From the NCBI GenBank assembly GCA_030169165.1, contig CM058046.1:16585788-16649787 (forward strand): 64,000 nt of DNA. The letters are read 5' to 3'. How positions within the stretch are numbered: the stretch's first letter is position 1; each line of letters opens with the position of its first letter. This stretch comes from Centaurea solstitialis (taxonomy: Eukaryota; Streptophyta; Magnoliopsida; Asterales; Asteraceae). The notes under the pieces were generated by a model. That model was not told where the DNA came from and searched no databases. It saw only the letters and a list, made by a program, of their open reading frames with translations. Position numbers and translations under genes: made by a program. This document shows positions 12,279-23,773 of this stretch, one piece after another.

Positions 12279-12612
12279 AGAGTATCCACAGTGGTGGAAA
12301 CTTTAAGAACCCACTTACCATATTTTTCTTCTACCACGTTATTGTCATCTCAACAAACCAAGAACCTTCTTATAACTACAATGGAGGTTTTTACAAAAAC
12401 CTTACTTCTCTCTTCTTATTTATAATATAATTTTTGTTTAAGTAAACTATTATATAACAGAAAAGGAAACTATTACAAGAATCTAGGTTCTTGTTCAAGC
12501 ACCCGGGTTCCAATAAGAGCCTGTGATTGGACAAGAACATCTGTCTCACAGTGGAGTTTCTTGTAAAAACCCCATGAAGAACCTCTTGAAGAACCTCTAT
12601 TGTGGATGCTCT
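12279..12612. mobile_element. MITE with AGAGTATCCACAGTGG ends
   Basis: Left end AGAGTATCCACAGTGGTGG and right end CTATTGTGGATGCTCT are inverted. Flanks TTAGACTTT (12270-12278) and TTAGACTGT (from 12615) look like a target duplication of about 8-9 bp, offset by two T's, so the exact right limit is uncertain. Interior has AAGAACC motifs in both orientations. Confidence 0.6.
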
Positions 12613-12736
12613 TTTTAGACTGTAAAGTATTAGATTCATAGGCATAAGAGTCAATCCTTACTGGTTTAAGATGCACCAATTTGTGGGCCACTAGCAAGTA
12701 TAATAAGGGATATAGATGTCTTAGGTGAAACTTGTT

Positions 12737-13114
12737 AGAGCATCTCCAACAGCTTTGCTAAAATAGCAAAAAATGGATTTTGTTTTGCTAAAATGTTTCA
12801 ACAGCTTTGCTATCTTATTCTCTAAAATAGAAAATTTTGAAGAAATCTCTAAATATAGAGAATTCTCTATAATCTCTAAAAGTAGAGAGAGAACTTTTAT
12901 TTTAATATCCTCCACCAATAACATAATTTGATTGTTTAAAACTTTTTAAAATTTTTATTGGAATAATAAATGTAATGTATATTTTAATAATATAAGTGAT
13001 GATGAAATCTCTATAATAAAAAAGCTGTTGGAGATGGAAAAGTAAGGTTTTAGAAATTTTGACATTTCATTCTTTATTTTAGAAAAAATATAGAAAAGTT
13101 GTTGGAGATGCTCT
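12737..13114. mobile_element. MITE with AGAGCATCTCCAACAGC ends, 378 bp
   Basis: The left end AGAGCATCTCCAACAGCTTTGCTA is inverted at the right as TAGAAAAGTTGTTGGAGATGCTCT. AACTTG lies beside both ends. This terminal sequence is common in plant MITEs. No coding content. Confidence 0.7.
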
Positions 13115-13436
13115 TAACTTGGATATGCAATTAGGTTCCATAAACCATTGAGGTGTAACTCTACATAGTATGCAATAAATGTGCATAATTGTTGAGGTTA
13201 TGATGCTTGAGGTGTAACTTGCAAAATATGCAATAAGGCATGTGCACTAAAACCAGAACTTTAGGTGCATGGACGGATCTATTACAAATGGGGGGATAGG
13301 ACCCACTAACATATATGAAAAACAATTTTTTTAACATTCCACCTTAATTCCCCCAGTAATGTAATTTCTGGCCAAGGCCCTCACCAACCAAAAAACAAAA
13401 ATTTACCTTGAATTCAATTTAAAAAATGAAAAAGAA

Positions 13437-13565
13437 ACTACTGAAATCAATCAAAAAACCCTAAAAATTCTCTAAATCTACAAAAAAAACTAAAAACCCC
13501 TTTGAATGCAACAAAAAAGCTTTAAAAGTCCCTCAAAACAGCGGCATTAGACTAAAAATACATGG
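13437..13565. repeat. Dispersed repeat, also at 44744-44840
   Basis: A-rich stretch ending in CCTCAAAACAGCGGCATTAGACTAAAAATACAT. The 44.8-kb copy has CCTCAAAACGACGGAATTAGGCTAAAAACACAT. The surrounding 13261-13636 may be a decayed transposon, but its ends cannot be set. Confidence 0.4.
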
Positions 13566-14118
13566 GACGAATTTGTAGGCTTTTAATCTACTTTATAGGT
13601 GCCCCCACTAGAATAAAATCCTGGACTTGCGAGGTGTTATCCTAATAACATCATTAGGTGACTGAGTGACTCCACTCATGTGTACTTGTCACCTTGATGG
13701 AAACGAGTCTCCTTCGTTTGTGAGGAGTTATCTCTTATATTTGTATTCCAGTGTGGAACCTTTGAGTATCGAGTTTTATCTATGTTTTGCTGACATTTTG
13801 AGTATGAATGATTATCTATGATTTATAGTTTTGAGTATTAAACTTTGTCCATGTTTGGATGTTTGTGAGTTAGAATTTGGTACATGTTTTCAATATTTAG
13901 GTATTATTCTTTATTTACGTTTTGGGTGAGTATCGAGTTTTGGTGTCACAAAAAAATTGTTTTGATATTCATTCACGGAAACGATGAGATTTGAAAAAAA
14001 GGGTCATTGCATTTTCATCACTTCATGATTTTGGAAATCTTTATTTAAATAACTCTATTTCAGTTTATTGTTTTATATAACTAATATAAACTATTAAACT
14101 CATTAGGCGTTATGTTTA

Positions 14119-14355
14119 AGGCTATGTTTGGCAAACTAGCTGATAAAGTAGCTTATGAACAAATTATGTTTGACAAAAATTAGTTTATGAGTATGTAAAA
14201 TGACCAAAAAAGGTATATTTAAATTTAATAATTAATATTAATAAGGGTATAATTGGAAAAAACTATAAAAAGTAACTCAAAGTAGCGTTTCAAAAAAGCT
14301 AGCTTATGGTACATGTTTGGATGGACTAGCTTATTTTTGCCAAACACATCCTAAC
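14119..14355. mobile_element. MITE, 237 bp, 8-bp TSD TATGTTTA
   Basis: Exact 8-bp direct repeats TATGTTTA at 14111-14118 and 14356-14363 flank inverted ends AGGCTATGTTTGGCAAA and TTTGCCAAACACATCCTAAC. An 8-bp duplication fits the hAT superfamily. Further TTAGCTTATG motifs are inverted inside. Confidence 0.7.
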
Positions 14356-14780
14356 TATGTTTATTTGTTGGCATGTGCATTAGGTTCTTAGGGAATGGTA
14401 CTAGCGACATCGTGAAGAGTGAGTGCCAGATAGATGCACTAGAGGGGCATACTTCCTTGATGACGTTTTTCGTTTTTGAAGATAGCAACCATTGTTGTAT
14501 TTTAGTAACATTTGTTCTTATTTTAAATCTTGCATAAGATTTAATCTGAAATCATTAAGGTTAAACTTTAGATACTCAAAATTGCTTTTCTTTAGATACA
14601 CCTTCACAAGTTGCAGCCTAGACATTTACAAAGATATTATTTTTTTAATAAATGTGAAGAAGAGGGATGGGTCGGAGTGAATGTAGCCTAGTACAACAAC
14701 TATTTGAATTAAATTCCCAATTTTGCCCTGAAATAATAAAGTCGACATCGACTATTTATCACCTTCATCGTAATAAAAAA

Positions 14781-15069
14781 TAGGGACTACTTCTTCAAAA
14801 TGTATCCACTATTTCCAATATACTATTGTGTGTATCAACCTACAAAAATTCCTTTTGTATATATCAAACTTTATTTTTGAGTCTATTATGTGTATTTTTG
14901 ATACACACAATAGTATATTGGGGGATAGTTGGATACACATAATAGACGCAAAAATACATACAATAGACTAAAAAATAAAGTTTGATACTTACAAAAGGAA
15001 TTTTTTTAGGTGGATACATACAATAGTATATTGGGGATAGTTGGATACATTTTGAAGAAGTAATCCCTA
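14781..15069. mobile_element. Foldback MITE, 289 bp
   Basis: The ends TAGGGACTACTTCTTCAAAA and TTTTGAAGAAGTAATCCCTA are inverted, and similarity continues inward through most of the length (ATACTATTGTGTGTAT, AAATTCCTTTTGTA, ATACACATAATAGAC). The transcript would form a long hairpin. Confidence 0.75.
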
Positions 15070-15313
15070 AAAAATAAAGAAAATATGAAAACCATACTCA
15101 TACTTAAGTTTAAGATTTTTCTAAAAAAAAGATTACATTCAATTATAATGAATTTTTTATTTTCAAAGTTTTCAATTTATCTTAAAAAATCTTCTATAAT
15201 TTTGTTATCTCAATATAGTTTTTGGAAAAAGTTGGTATACATTAATAATAACAAGAAGTTAATTTCATTTTCTCTCTTCATACAAATTTTAAAGAGTTTC
15301 TTTATTTTGAAAA

Positions 15314-16087
15314 TAACTAATTATATATTTGGTCCCAGTATATTACAGATTTGGTTCTTAAAATTTTATTTATTACAAAATAAACCATCATGTATGCAAC
15401 TTTTTATGGATTTGGTTTGGTGCTTCTCACTAACGGTCGTCCAATCATGCCGTTAAGTGTGAGGGTATTCTCGTCTTCTTAACATTTTTTGTTTATTTTA
15501 CTGTTTTCTTAAACGAACAAGGACTAAAATCGTAGAATGAAACTCATGTATAATCCATCAAACCTAATGACACCCAAATTAACTTGGCTCTCTCCGACGT
15601 CTTCCTGTCTGGTGTCTCCCTTGTAGCATCTCTCTTCTTCGGCATCTCCCTCGCCGGCTTGTTCCCCCAGATTGTATGAGTTTTCCTCCAGTATCTCCCC
15701 TTCTGACGCATTCCTCCTCAGACATCGACCACTATGATGTATCCTCTCAAGCATAATCCTATTACTGGCCAACTCTTTCTAGCCACCCATCGTCGAGCAC
15801 CACTCATAAACAAACACCAAAACCCAGATGCAACCTTCGTCGGCATCTCCACCTCTACCTCTTCTTGATTAAAATGAAAAAAATATAACATGACATTATT
15901 AAAATAGAAGAAAAAGGGTATAATGGTCATTTGTCTTAGTACTTAACGAATTTATGGACAACTGTTAGTGAGAGAGACCAAATCCATTATAAATTACATA
16001 TTTGAGGGTTTATTTTACAACAAATAAAGTTTAAACACCAAATTCATAATATTCAACATATCTTAGGACCAAATCTGTAATTTACTC
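15314..16087. mobile_element. Mutator-like element, 774 bp, perfect 9-bp TSD TTTTGAAAA
   Basis: Perfect 9-bp duplications TTTTGAAAA at 15305-15313 and 16088-16096. The right end in inverted sense reads GAGTAAATTACAGATTTGGTCC, nearly the end of the 50504-51964 element. The left end is more diverged but keeps the repeated ATTTGGTCC...ATTACAGATTTGG pattern. No transposase recognised, so it is non-autonomous. Confidence 0.85.
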
Positions 16088-16206
16088 TTTTGAAAAATTT
16101 ATTATTGTAGGAACAACTCTCTTTGAATTGTCAGGTTGAATTATAATTGTTTTAATTGATTGAATTATTGATGATTGTGATATGGTTGATTTTTCGTAAC
16201 AATTTA

Positions 16207-16448
16207 AGGCCATGCGTACTGCGAGGTTGGGTTCAGTGGGCTCAAACTCGCCAGGCTTAGCGGGTTCGGTAGGTTCTGTTACGCGACCGGCGAGTTTGAT
16301 GGGTTCGAGAGGCTTGCCCACACCGCTCACAGCGGCTTGTGTTGCGTGTATGAAAGGTGTGTATAATTAAATGAGAAGGTTAAGAGAGTTGAATACTAAT
16401 TAAAAAAAGTTCTAGAAGGTTAATTGTGGGGTTGAAAAAAAAACGAAA
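16207..16448. repeat. GC-rich dispersed element, copy 1
   Basis: A GC-rich block (GGGTTCGGTAGG, CGACCGGCGAG) in AT-rich surroundings, ending in GAAGGTTAATTGTGGGGTTG followed by A's. The same ending and composition occur at 22468-22686, and more loosely at 38401-38665. Confidence 0.55.
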
Positions 16449-16662
16449 GAGAATTGGATAATGATAGCGTATGTCCGTGTTTTCAATTGGAGTTTAAAAT
16501 AGTCAAAGCAAACGCCAAAAACGCAAAAAGAATGAAAAATGGTATCTACAGGCTTCTTCCGTGGTCCCCATGTGTCTTCATCAATGCAAATCTTTTATTA
16601 CTACAATTTCCAAAACCTAAATCTTTACCATCTTCCACACCTCCTCTGCAACAACAACAACA

Positions 16663-19600
16663 ATGGCTCAATCTCTTTCCATAAACCTTAATCCAATAAG
16701 TTCCTGCTTCAAAGGTAAAAAAACACAAACTCACATTCTCTTCACATCATTAGCTCTTCATTTTTCTGATTTCTTGTGTTAGAGTTCAACGTCGACTTGG
16801 ACCAAATCTTCGCTATATATACTGGAACCCCTTTTCTCTTCAGGACTCTTTTGAAGATTACATACGGGGTTCCACATATTTTAACATGGTATCAGAGCCT
16901 AGGTCTACCGCTATGGGGACCGACACGCCAACTGGCCGTTCTTGACACTTGATATTAGCCTCTGTTGGAGGAGGCGTGTTGGATTCCCACGTCAACTAGA
17001 TATAAACCAAATCTTTAATACAAGGGCTTTTTAGGAGATTACATAGGTTCCACATATTCTCACTATCTTCCATGAATCATTAACAATTCCTCATTTTGAA
17101 GCCTTGATCTCCATTTTCCAATAGTTACTATCGGTTCACGATCAGCATCTAATTGCTGTAGCTCTCTTCTGCAAATCTCTCCTTTCAGGTGAAGGAAAAA
17201 GTCATGGAAGTGCGAAGTTTAACGCTAAACCAAATCAATGGAAGTTGCAATCAGCAAAATCAACCAGTTCTCGTGCTCTAGCTACAGAAATCCCTACGCA
17301 TTGGTATAACATCATTGCGGACCTCCCGATCAAGCCTCCGCCATCGTTGCATCCGAAAACCTTTGCACCGTTACAGCCTCAAGACCTGTCTCATCTGTTT
17401 CCAGATGAGTTGATCAAACAAGAGGCAAGCGATGAGCGATTCATCGTAATTCCAGATGAAGTTGTTGATATTTACAGGCTTTGGCGCCCTACGCCTCTAA
17501 TTAGGTCGATTTCTATATGTTTCTTTGGTTAGGGCAAATTGACAAAAAAGGTAACATAAATGTCCAAAAAATCCAATCGAGGTAACCTATATTTTTTTTT
17601 GCCAAGAAAGAATTATGCATTCGATTTTGTAAAAAACGGGAGAACTTACCTGAAACTCATATTATTAATCTGCTTGAGCCGGTTATCTTTTAAAGGTATG
17701 ATTTTTGACCTCAAAGGTAAGTTCCTTTTTTTTTTTTGACAAAATCAAATGCATAATCCTTTTACGGCAAAAACAAATTGTACGTTCCGCTGATTAGATT
17801 TTTTGGACATATATGTTACATTTTTCGGCAATTTGCCCTAAAGTTATTTATACCACATATATTGCCCGTCATCAAACTTTGACACCTCATCATGTTATAA
17901 CCGGTGGTAAGTTTTTTTTTAACAAAATCAAATGCATAATCCTTTTGCAGCAAAAAAAATTATACGTTCCCTGATTGGATTTTTTGGACATATATGTTAC
18001 CTTTTTTCGGCAATTTGCCCTTTTGATTATAATTTTGTAAACAAAATTGCATCAAATCTAACGTGTTAACCACAAGGCTTGTGGCGTACCGGTTAAGGAC
18101 TGTGCGGACATGGTTTAATAATCCATCTAGCATCCAGGCGTTAAGGACTTGTGGCCACTTAGGAATTATCTCAGAGCTGCCACGCATAGCAGTCAATTAT
18201 TGCCAGGGATTAGTGGCAAAATGCCTAGGATACCATTTAAAAAAAAATAAAAAAATAACATGTTTCAGTTTGATTCAGGGCCAAGAGATTGGAGAAACTA
18301 CTTGATACACCTGCAAGAATTTACTACAAATACGAAGGTGGGAGTCCGGCCGGTTCGCATAAACCGAACACTGCTGTGCCTCAGGTTTGGTACAATGCAC
18401 AGCAAGGTATCAAGAATGTCGTCACCGAGACCGGTGCCGGACAATGGGGGAGCTCTTTGGCATTTGCTTGCAGCTTATTTGGTCTTAATTGTGAAGTAAG
18501 GACATGTTTGTTAGTAGATTAATGAGCAGGACTCGCGGCTTATTTGGTCAGCTATACATGATTGTTTGGTAATGACTTAATGATATAGGAATTGGGTTAT
18601 TCAAGAGCTTTATGCAAAAAGACAAAAGGCTTTTTCAAACTTGTCATCACGAGTTAACAAACACGCTCCTTTTGTCTATGGAAACAAAAACTTTCACAAT
18701 CCACATAGACAACTTTATCTATACTGGATTTTATAAAAAATCAACCAAACAGCTCGTAAGTTGTATTTCAGATGATCTTGATTTCTTTTGAGTGATTGTG
18801 TTTTCTAAACCTTATAATAATCTTGTTTGATCCAAAAAGGTATGGCAAGTTCGAGCTTCTTATGATCAGAAACCATATCGGAAACTTATGATGCAAACTT
18901 GGGGAGCCAAGGTTCATCCTTCTCCATCCGACCTCACGGAAGCCGGCCGGAAAATTCTCGAAATGGACCCGTTGAGTCCAGGGAGTTTGGGAATTGCCAT
19001 TTCTGAAGCTGTGGAGATGGCTGCTCTCAATGAAGATACTAAATATTGTTTAGGAAGTGTTTTGAATCATGTTTTGTTGCATCAGACTGTTATTGGGGAG
19101 GAATGTATTAAGCAGATGGAGGATATTGGGGAGACTCCTGATGTGATTATCGGATGTACGGGTGGCGGGTCGAATTTCGCAGGGCTTTGTTTCCCTTATA
19201 TTCGGGAAAAACTAAAAGGGAGAATGAATCCTGTTATAAGAGCTGTAGAGCCTACTGCTTGCCCTTCGTTGACTAAAGGTGTTTATGCATATGATTTTGG
19301 AGACACCGCCGGGATGACTCCGTTGATGAAGATGCATACGCTTGGTCATGACTTCATTCCTGACCCTATTCATGCCGGTAATCTTTACACTTCGTTTTCT
19401 CTCGGTATACTTAAACAGAGTTAATAGACTGATTTATAGAACTGGAAGTTTATATGATCAAACTATATAAAGGATGTTAAAGACGTAGTTGGGCATCCTA
19501 ACAAGTTTTGTAGCGTACTTTTGAAATAAAGTGTCATATTTAACTTTTTTATAGGACGCTTTTTGACCCTTGAACAAATCGTTTTAAATGTTACAAGACA

Positions 19601-20455
19601 TTTTTTTCTCTCCAGATAATGTCATATGAAAAGACTAATAAGTCAATTTAAAAAAACTTGTTAGGATCTCAAAAAACGTCCACTCAAATTATTGTAACAA
19701 CTTTAGTTATGATGACAACAACTGTTTGGTCCTATAAGTTTAAGTTTAATAAAGCTGTCTATTAGGACATCTAGGCTTATTTGATGACGTCCTATAGAAC
19801 GGCTTTTGTTGTAGTGTCTGGCATTCTATATGATAATCTTGTAAAGCCCATCACATATCGCTTTAAATCGAATGATAATGTTACAATTTTCATTAAAGAA
19901 TTTGCGGAATTTTGCAGGAGGATTGCGTTATCATGGTATGGCGCCACTGCTTTCGCACATCTACGAACTGGGTTTCATGGAAGCAATTGCAATTCCACAG
20001 ACCGAGTGTTTTCGAGGTACAATCACATCATTTTCTTTTATAAGATGTTATAAGCTAAAAGATCACTTATCTGCTGCCATCTCAAACAAAAAAATGACCT
20101 TCATTTGGGTCCAGAAAGTTGTCCAATTTTTTTTGTTATTAAAACTCATTTCTCTATATCAAACATCTAAATTCGATCAATGAATGAAACGGGTGCAGGA
20201 GCAATACAGTTTGCTCGGTCAGAAGGACTGATACCAGCACCCGAACCCACACACGCCATAGCTGCAGCGATACGTGAAGCCCTTCACTGCAAAGAGAGCG
20301 GTGAATCAAAAGTGATACTGATGGCAATGTGCGGGCATGGCCATTTCGACCTGCCTGCTTACGAGAAATACCTGCAAGGCAGCATGGTTGATCTATCTTT
20401 CTCAGAGGACAGGATACAAGCTTCTCTTGCCAACATTCCACATTTGAGGTCCTAA
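16663..20455 (+). CDS. TSB type 2: Tryptophan synthase beta chain, type 2 (TrpB2)
   Basis: PLP enzyme that condenses indole with serine to tryptophan; type 2 proteins are known to act without the alpha subunit. Exons 16663-16714, 17189-17504, 18279-18495, 18840-19377, 19918-20016 and 20199-20455 join to 492 codons plus TAA, all GT-AG. The PLP Lys is K151 in AGSHKPNTA; the phosphate-binding loop is CTGGGSN (around residues 300-307). The HWY...LPIKPPPSLHP region at the N-terminus marks the type 2 branch rather than the plastid TSB1/2 branch. Residues 1-50 are Ser/Lys-rich with few acidic residues and could be a plastid transit peptide (inference). Introns 1 and 2 carry mobile DNA. It ends 178 bp from the stop codon of the opposing tetraspanin gene. 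Confidence 0.95.
16777..17062 (+). mobile_element. TRIM-like miniature LTR element in TrpB2 intron 1
   Basis: Two short terminal repeats, about 16777-16886 and 16977-17062, both start TGTT and share ACGTC..CTTG/TAGA, ACCAAATCTT, GAGATTACATA and GGTTCCACATATT. Immediately after the left one is TGGTATCAGAGCC (16887-16899), the initiator-Met tRNA primer-binding site. A purine-rich GTTGGAGGAGG precedes the right one. The interior is only about 90 bp and codes for nothing. No target duplication is obvious. Confidence 0.7.
17531..18021. mobile_element. Inverted-repeat element in TrpB2 intron 2, 491 bp
   Basis: The left end AGGGCAAATTGACAAAAAAG and the right end CGGCAATTTGCCCT are inverted, and pairing continues through GTAACATA..TGTCCAAAAAATCCAATC. 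A second copy of the right arm lies inside at about 17740-17840, so the element is partly duplicated or nested. Flanks TTTGGTT (17524-17530) and TTTGATT (18022-18028) look like a decayed duplication. Confidence 0.7.
18068..18255 (+). mobile_element. SINE-like insertion with A-rich tail, 188 bp
   Basis: Begins AACCACAAGGCTTGTGGCG and ends in an A-rich tail (18237-18255). Flanked by TAACGTGTT (18059-18067) and TAACATGTT (18256-18264), a 9-bp duplication with one mismatch. It sits 23 bp upstream of TrpB2 exon 3. Confidence 0.6.
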
Positions 20456-20632
20456 AAATGTCGCACCTTCTATCGTTTCCGCTTTTGTTATTGTAATTTA
20501 TCGTAGCAACATTCTCTTTTTATTCAAGCAGCAACACAATTTGCTGCTAATAAAACCATCGATATCGTTGTATAACAGATGAAAGCAAAGTAATTTATAA
20601 CTCATGGCTACTGCTACATTTTCTTGTTCGTT

Positions 20633-21564
20633 TTATTCGAAAGCACCCATCGTGCTAAAGAGGCTGGCGATAAAGAGGAAAATAGCGATAATAACCGGAA
20701 GCATCCGAACCTTGTCTTCGTTCATATGGTAAGTCGCCATGCGTGCCGCTTTACACGAACTGCAGTTGTAACATTTGACATACTCTGACTCCTCCTTTTC
20801 GGTCGCTTTGTTCCATTTTAAGCAATCGTCGTCATCTTTTATGCCTTTGAACGAGGCAAACTGTTTTTCACATCTCGGCGGAGGCACACAACACCCTTCC
20901 TGAAACCGTTAGTTAATTACTTGACGTTAACAATAAACAATAACGAAACCAAGAATATGTGGAACCCCGTTAAATCAGAGAGCTCCCTAAGAAGAGAATG
21001 GTTTTAATCACGTACCCTGAAATATTTGTAGTAATTTTCGATCTTCCAATCGTCGTCGTCGTCGTCATTACCAAAGAGCTTTTTAGATCTCGGGACTCCT
21101 TCGCAAAACCGAAGATCGGTCAAGCACTCATCGACCGCGGGCCACACATGGTCTGCGACCAAGGCGTCGATTAGCATCGGCTTATACTCCTCGTCTAGTG
21201 GCGAATTATCCTTGTAAACGTCGTCGAAAGCCATGTGTATGGGCTTCCGGATCAACCCGAACATAAGCAAACGCCAAACCATGACCGCGATGACGCAAAT
21301 GATGCCGATGTTCACCAAGAAACTAAAGACCCATGACCAAAATGTGCTTTTCCAAACGATCGCCAATAGCCCGATGATGCATGAAATGCAAACGAAGGCC
21401 AACAGGCACGTCGGCCACCATGCATTGTCTTCTAAACATGTTTGGCTGTGTAGGTGCACCACTCGGATGCCGACTTCCACAGCTCTTCTCGCTAGCAAGT
21501 ATATCGAGCCTGCGGTGCCACCAATTAACCAAATTGTTAGCAAAACTCGTAGAAAGAGACCCAT
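20633..21564 (-). CDS. Tetraspanin-like membrane protein
   Basis: Predicted four-helix membrane protein that would organise membrane microdomains. Exons 21564-21016 and 20899-20633, donor GT at 21015-21014 and acceptor AG at 20901-20900, join to 271 codons plus stop, the usual tetraspanin size. Hydrophobic segments lie at about residues 5-25, 50-70, 75-98 and 252-270. Between the third and fourth is a large loop with EGCCVPPP at about 184-191, matching the plant GCCKPP signature, and CYNCSSCKAA before the last helix, also a plant tetraspanin hallmark. The exon junction falls just before GCC. The start MGLFLRVLL puts the first helix at the N-terminus; an in-frame ATG 48 bases upstream would add a polar leader and is less likely. 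The family is fairly sure, the subgroup is not. Confidence 0.77.
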
Positions 21565-22467
21565 TTCGCTCCCTTTGTGTTGATAAATGTTACAATAGAG
21601 AGAAAGGCGCAATGGGAAAACTTACATTTGCAATAGAGAATGAATAACGGATGTTTGTCGCTTTTTTTGTTAGGGTGGTTGTTTTTTTTCGGGTACTAGC
21701 ATTGATCTACGAGGAAAAGAAGTACTTATATCCGAATATCTCTCTATCCAAACTCTTTTTCTAAATTTGGAAATAACATTCGTCAATAAAAGATAAAAAT
21801 TTAACATGATAATATAACGGATGGTGTCGTATTTAGACAAGTCTTGACCACAAAACTTATTATTGGTATGCAGTTTCTGAAAGATTGAGATTACGTCTTC
21901 TTTTAAAGAAAATTGCCTTTTTTTCTTAGATGAAAATACGAAATCGAACCACTAAAACCGGGCACATTAGTCGGTCACGGTTATTTATCGTTGTAAATTA
22001 AACTATAAAACCTAATTTAATGATCTATAGTTTGAAGAATATTTATTCTAGTAGAGGATGCTGACATGAAACTTAAAACATGATTTCAAGGTAGTTTTCT
22101 AAAAAAATGTTTCTCCGATAATAAACAACTTTTAAAACCTTAGATTATTCATTTAAAAGTATGTTATCTAACATCCTTTCTATGCATTTTTGGCCAAACA
22201 AAATATATTCTCTTAGTGTGTTACTAAACATTAGAGTAAATTACACTTTTGATTTTTAACTTGTTACTAACTAATTTCATTCTGATTCTGATTTTCATAT
22301 AATTATATTATCTGGTTGTATTAGAGTATAATTGTCACTTTAATATGAGAATTTTTTTTTTTTATTAATTATATTAAGTTAATCCGACAACGTCAATTAA
22401 TGCAATACTTATTTTAATTTTTACTTAAATTCTTCTTCAAAATGAACCAAAATGATATTTGGTTTGA
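21565..22467. other. Upstream region of the tetraspanin-like gene; nothing else seen
   Basis: AT-rich, without recognisable exons or delimitable transposons. It should include the minus-strand promoter of the tetraspanin-like gene. Confidence 0.5.
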
Positions 22468-22686
22468 AGCTGTTAGGGTACCGGGTTATTGGGTTCGGCG
22501 GGTTGGAAGCCGTTGGCCTGACGGACTCAATGGGGTATCGGTATGCCGGCAGTGGGTTTAGCCGGTTGAAAGCGGTTTCTACACACCGTTGAGTTTAAGT
22601 GTGTGGTGTGTGTGTGTGAAAGAGGGGTTGTGTGATAATAAAAAGGGTTTCAGAGGGTTAATTGTGGGGTTGGGAAAAAACTGATG
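22468..22686. repeat. GC-rich dispersed element, copy 2
   Basis: GGTTCGGCGGGTTGG and GCCGGCAGTGGG in AT-rich surroundings. A TGTGTGTG tract follows, then CAGAGGGTTAATTGTGGGGTTGG and A's, the same ending as the copy at 16.2 kb. Confidence 0.55.
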
Positions 22687-23773
22687 TCCAATGAAAATCA
22701 ATGTATGGTTTATAAAACATAAAAATGTATTTAACTCAGCGTCTCAAAATATGCGGAATAAACGGTTTATTTCAACTATCATCTAAAGTTCGGTTGGAAC
22801 TGTCTTCTGCCTCGGAGTCAAGCCGGGGTCTTGCCTTTGTTTGTACCCGAACTAATTCCTGAAAGGAAAAATATAAATAACAACGGGTAAACGAAACGCT
22901 TAGTGAGCAGACACCACATGTAATTTACATTATCACACGCATACATACGCATAGTAGGTATCACACATACACATCACATAATCACATCATGCCTACAATA
23001 AGACAACTGACTGACATCTATCTCATGAGAACTAACGTGGCAGTGAGGTTTTGAGGGTTAAATACTCATAACATTAATAATGTATATGACCTAGTACTAG
23101 GCATCTTATGCATGGTTGGTTTGTACCTGACTGTACAAACGTGAACCCTTCTTCATAACGGCGCCCAAATTTTCATATCATTTTTCCAACATCATCAGAT
23201 TCTTCTTTCTGTTCATGGAAATCACTACTGTAATTCAACAGAATTAGGGCGTCAAAATCACCCACCACCATCAAATCGGCCTTCATCGATCCTCAATATC
23301 GTTAACTTTTTCTAAGGTAGTAATGCTCACTTCTTTTTTAGGGTTTCAATCCGACTAAAAATTTCACTTATCTGTGAGAAATTTCATTCCTTTTCCTTTT
23401 TTTTTGCATTTAAGCATCTTGTTACTGTGAAATGGAATACGAATTTATGCTCATTTTCAATTAAATTATGACCCTAAACGATTGAATTTAGAGCTAACCT
23501 ACTTTGTTATCCTGTAGATTAATTGTAAGTTTCAGGTCATATATGTAATTATCCTTGTTTGGTAGATTGCACTGATCTTCATGATGGAAAATAATATTCA
23601 TGTGATTAGAATTTGTATGCCTTATACACTTTCACTATTGTTGCCATTATCTCTTTTATTGAAAAGCTCTTTGTTTTATATGTATTAATGTTCAACTTGA
23701 GTTGGTGATTTTATGAGACAAGTGCTGATTATCATGTTGCTCTGGTCTCAGGGGGTTTAACTGTAAAATTACA

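Noticed and set aside
13261..13636. Possible hAT-like element beginning CATGGACGGATCT
   Set aside because: The left end resembles the 45.7-kb element, but the right end and target duplication do not match well enough to delimit it.
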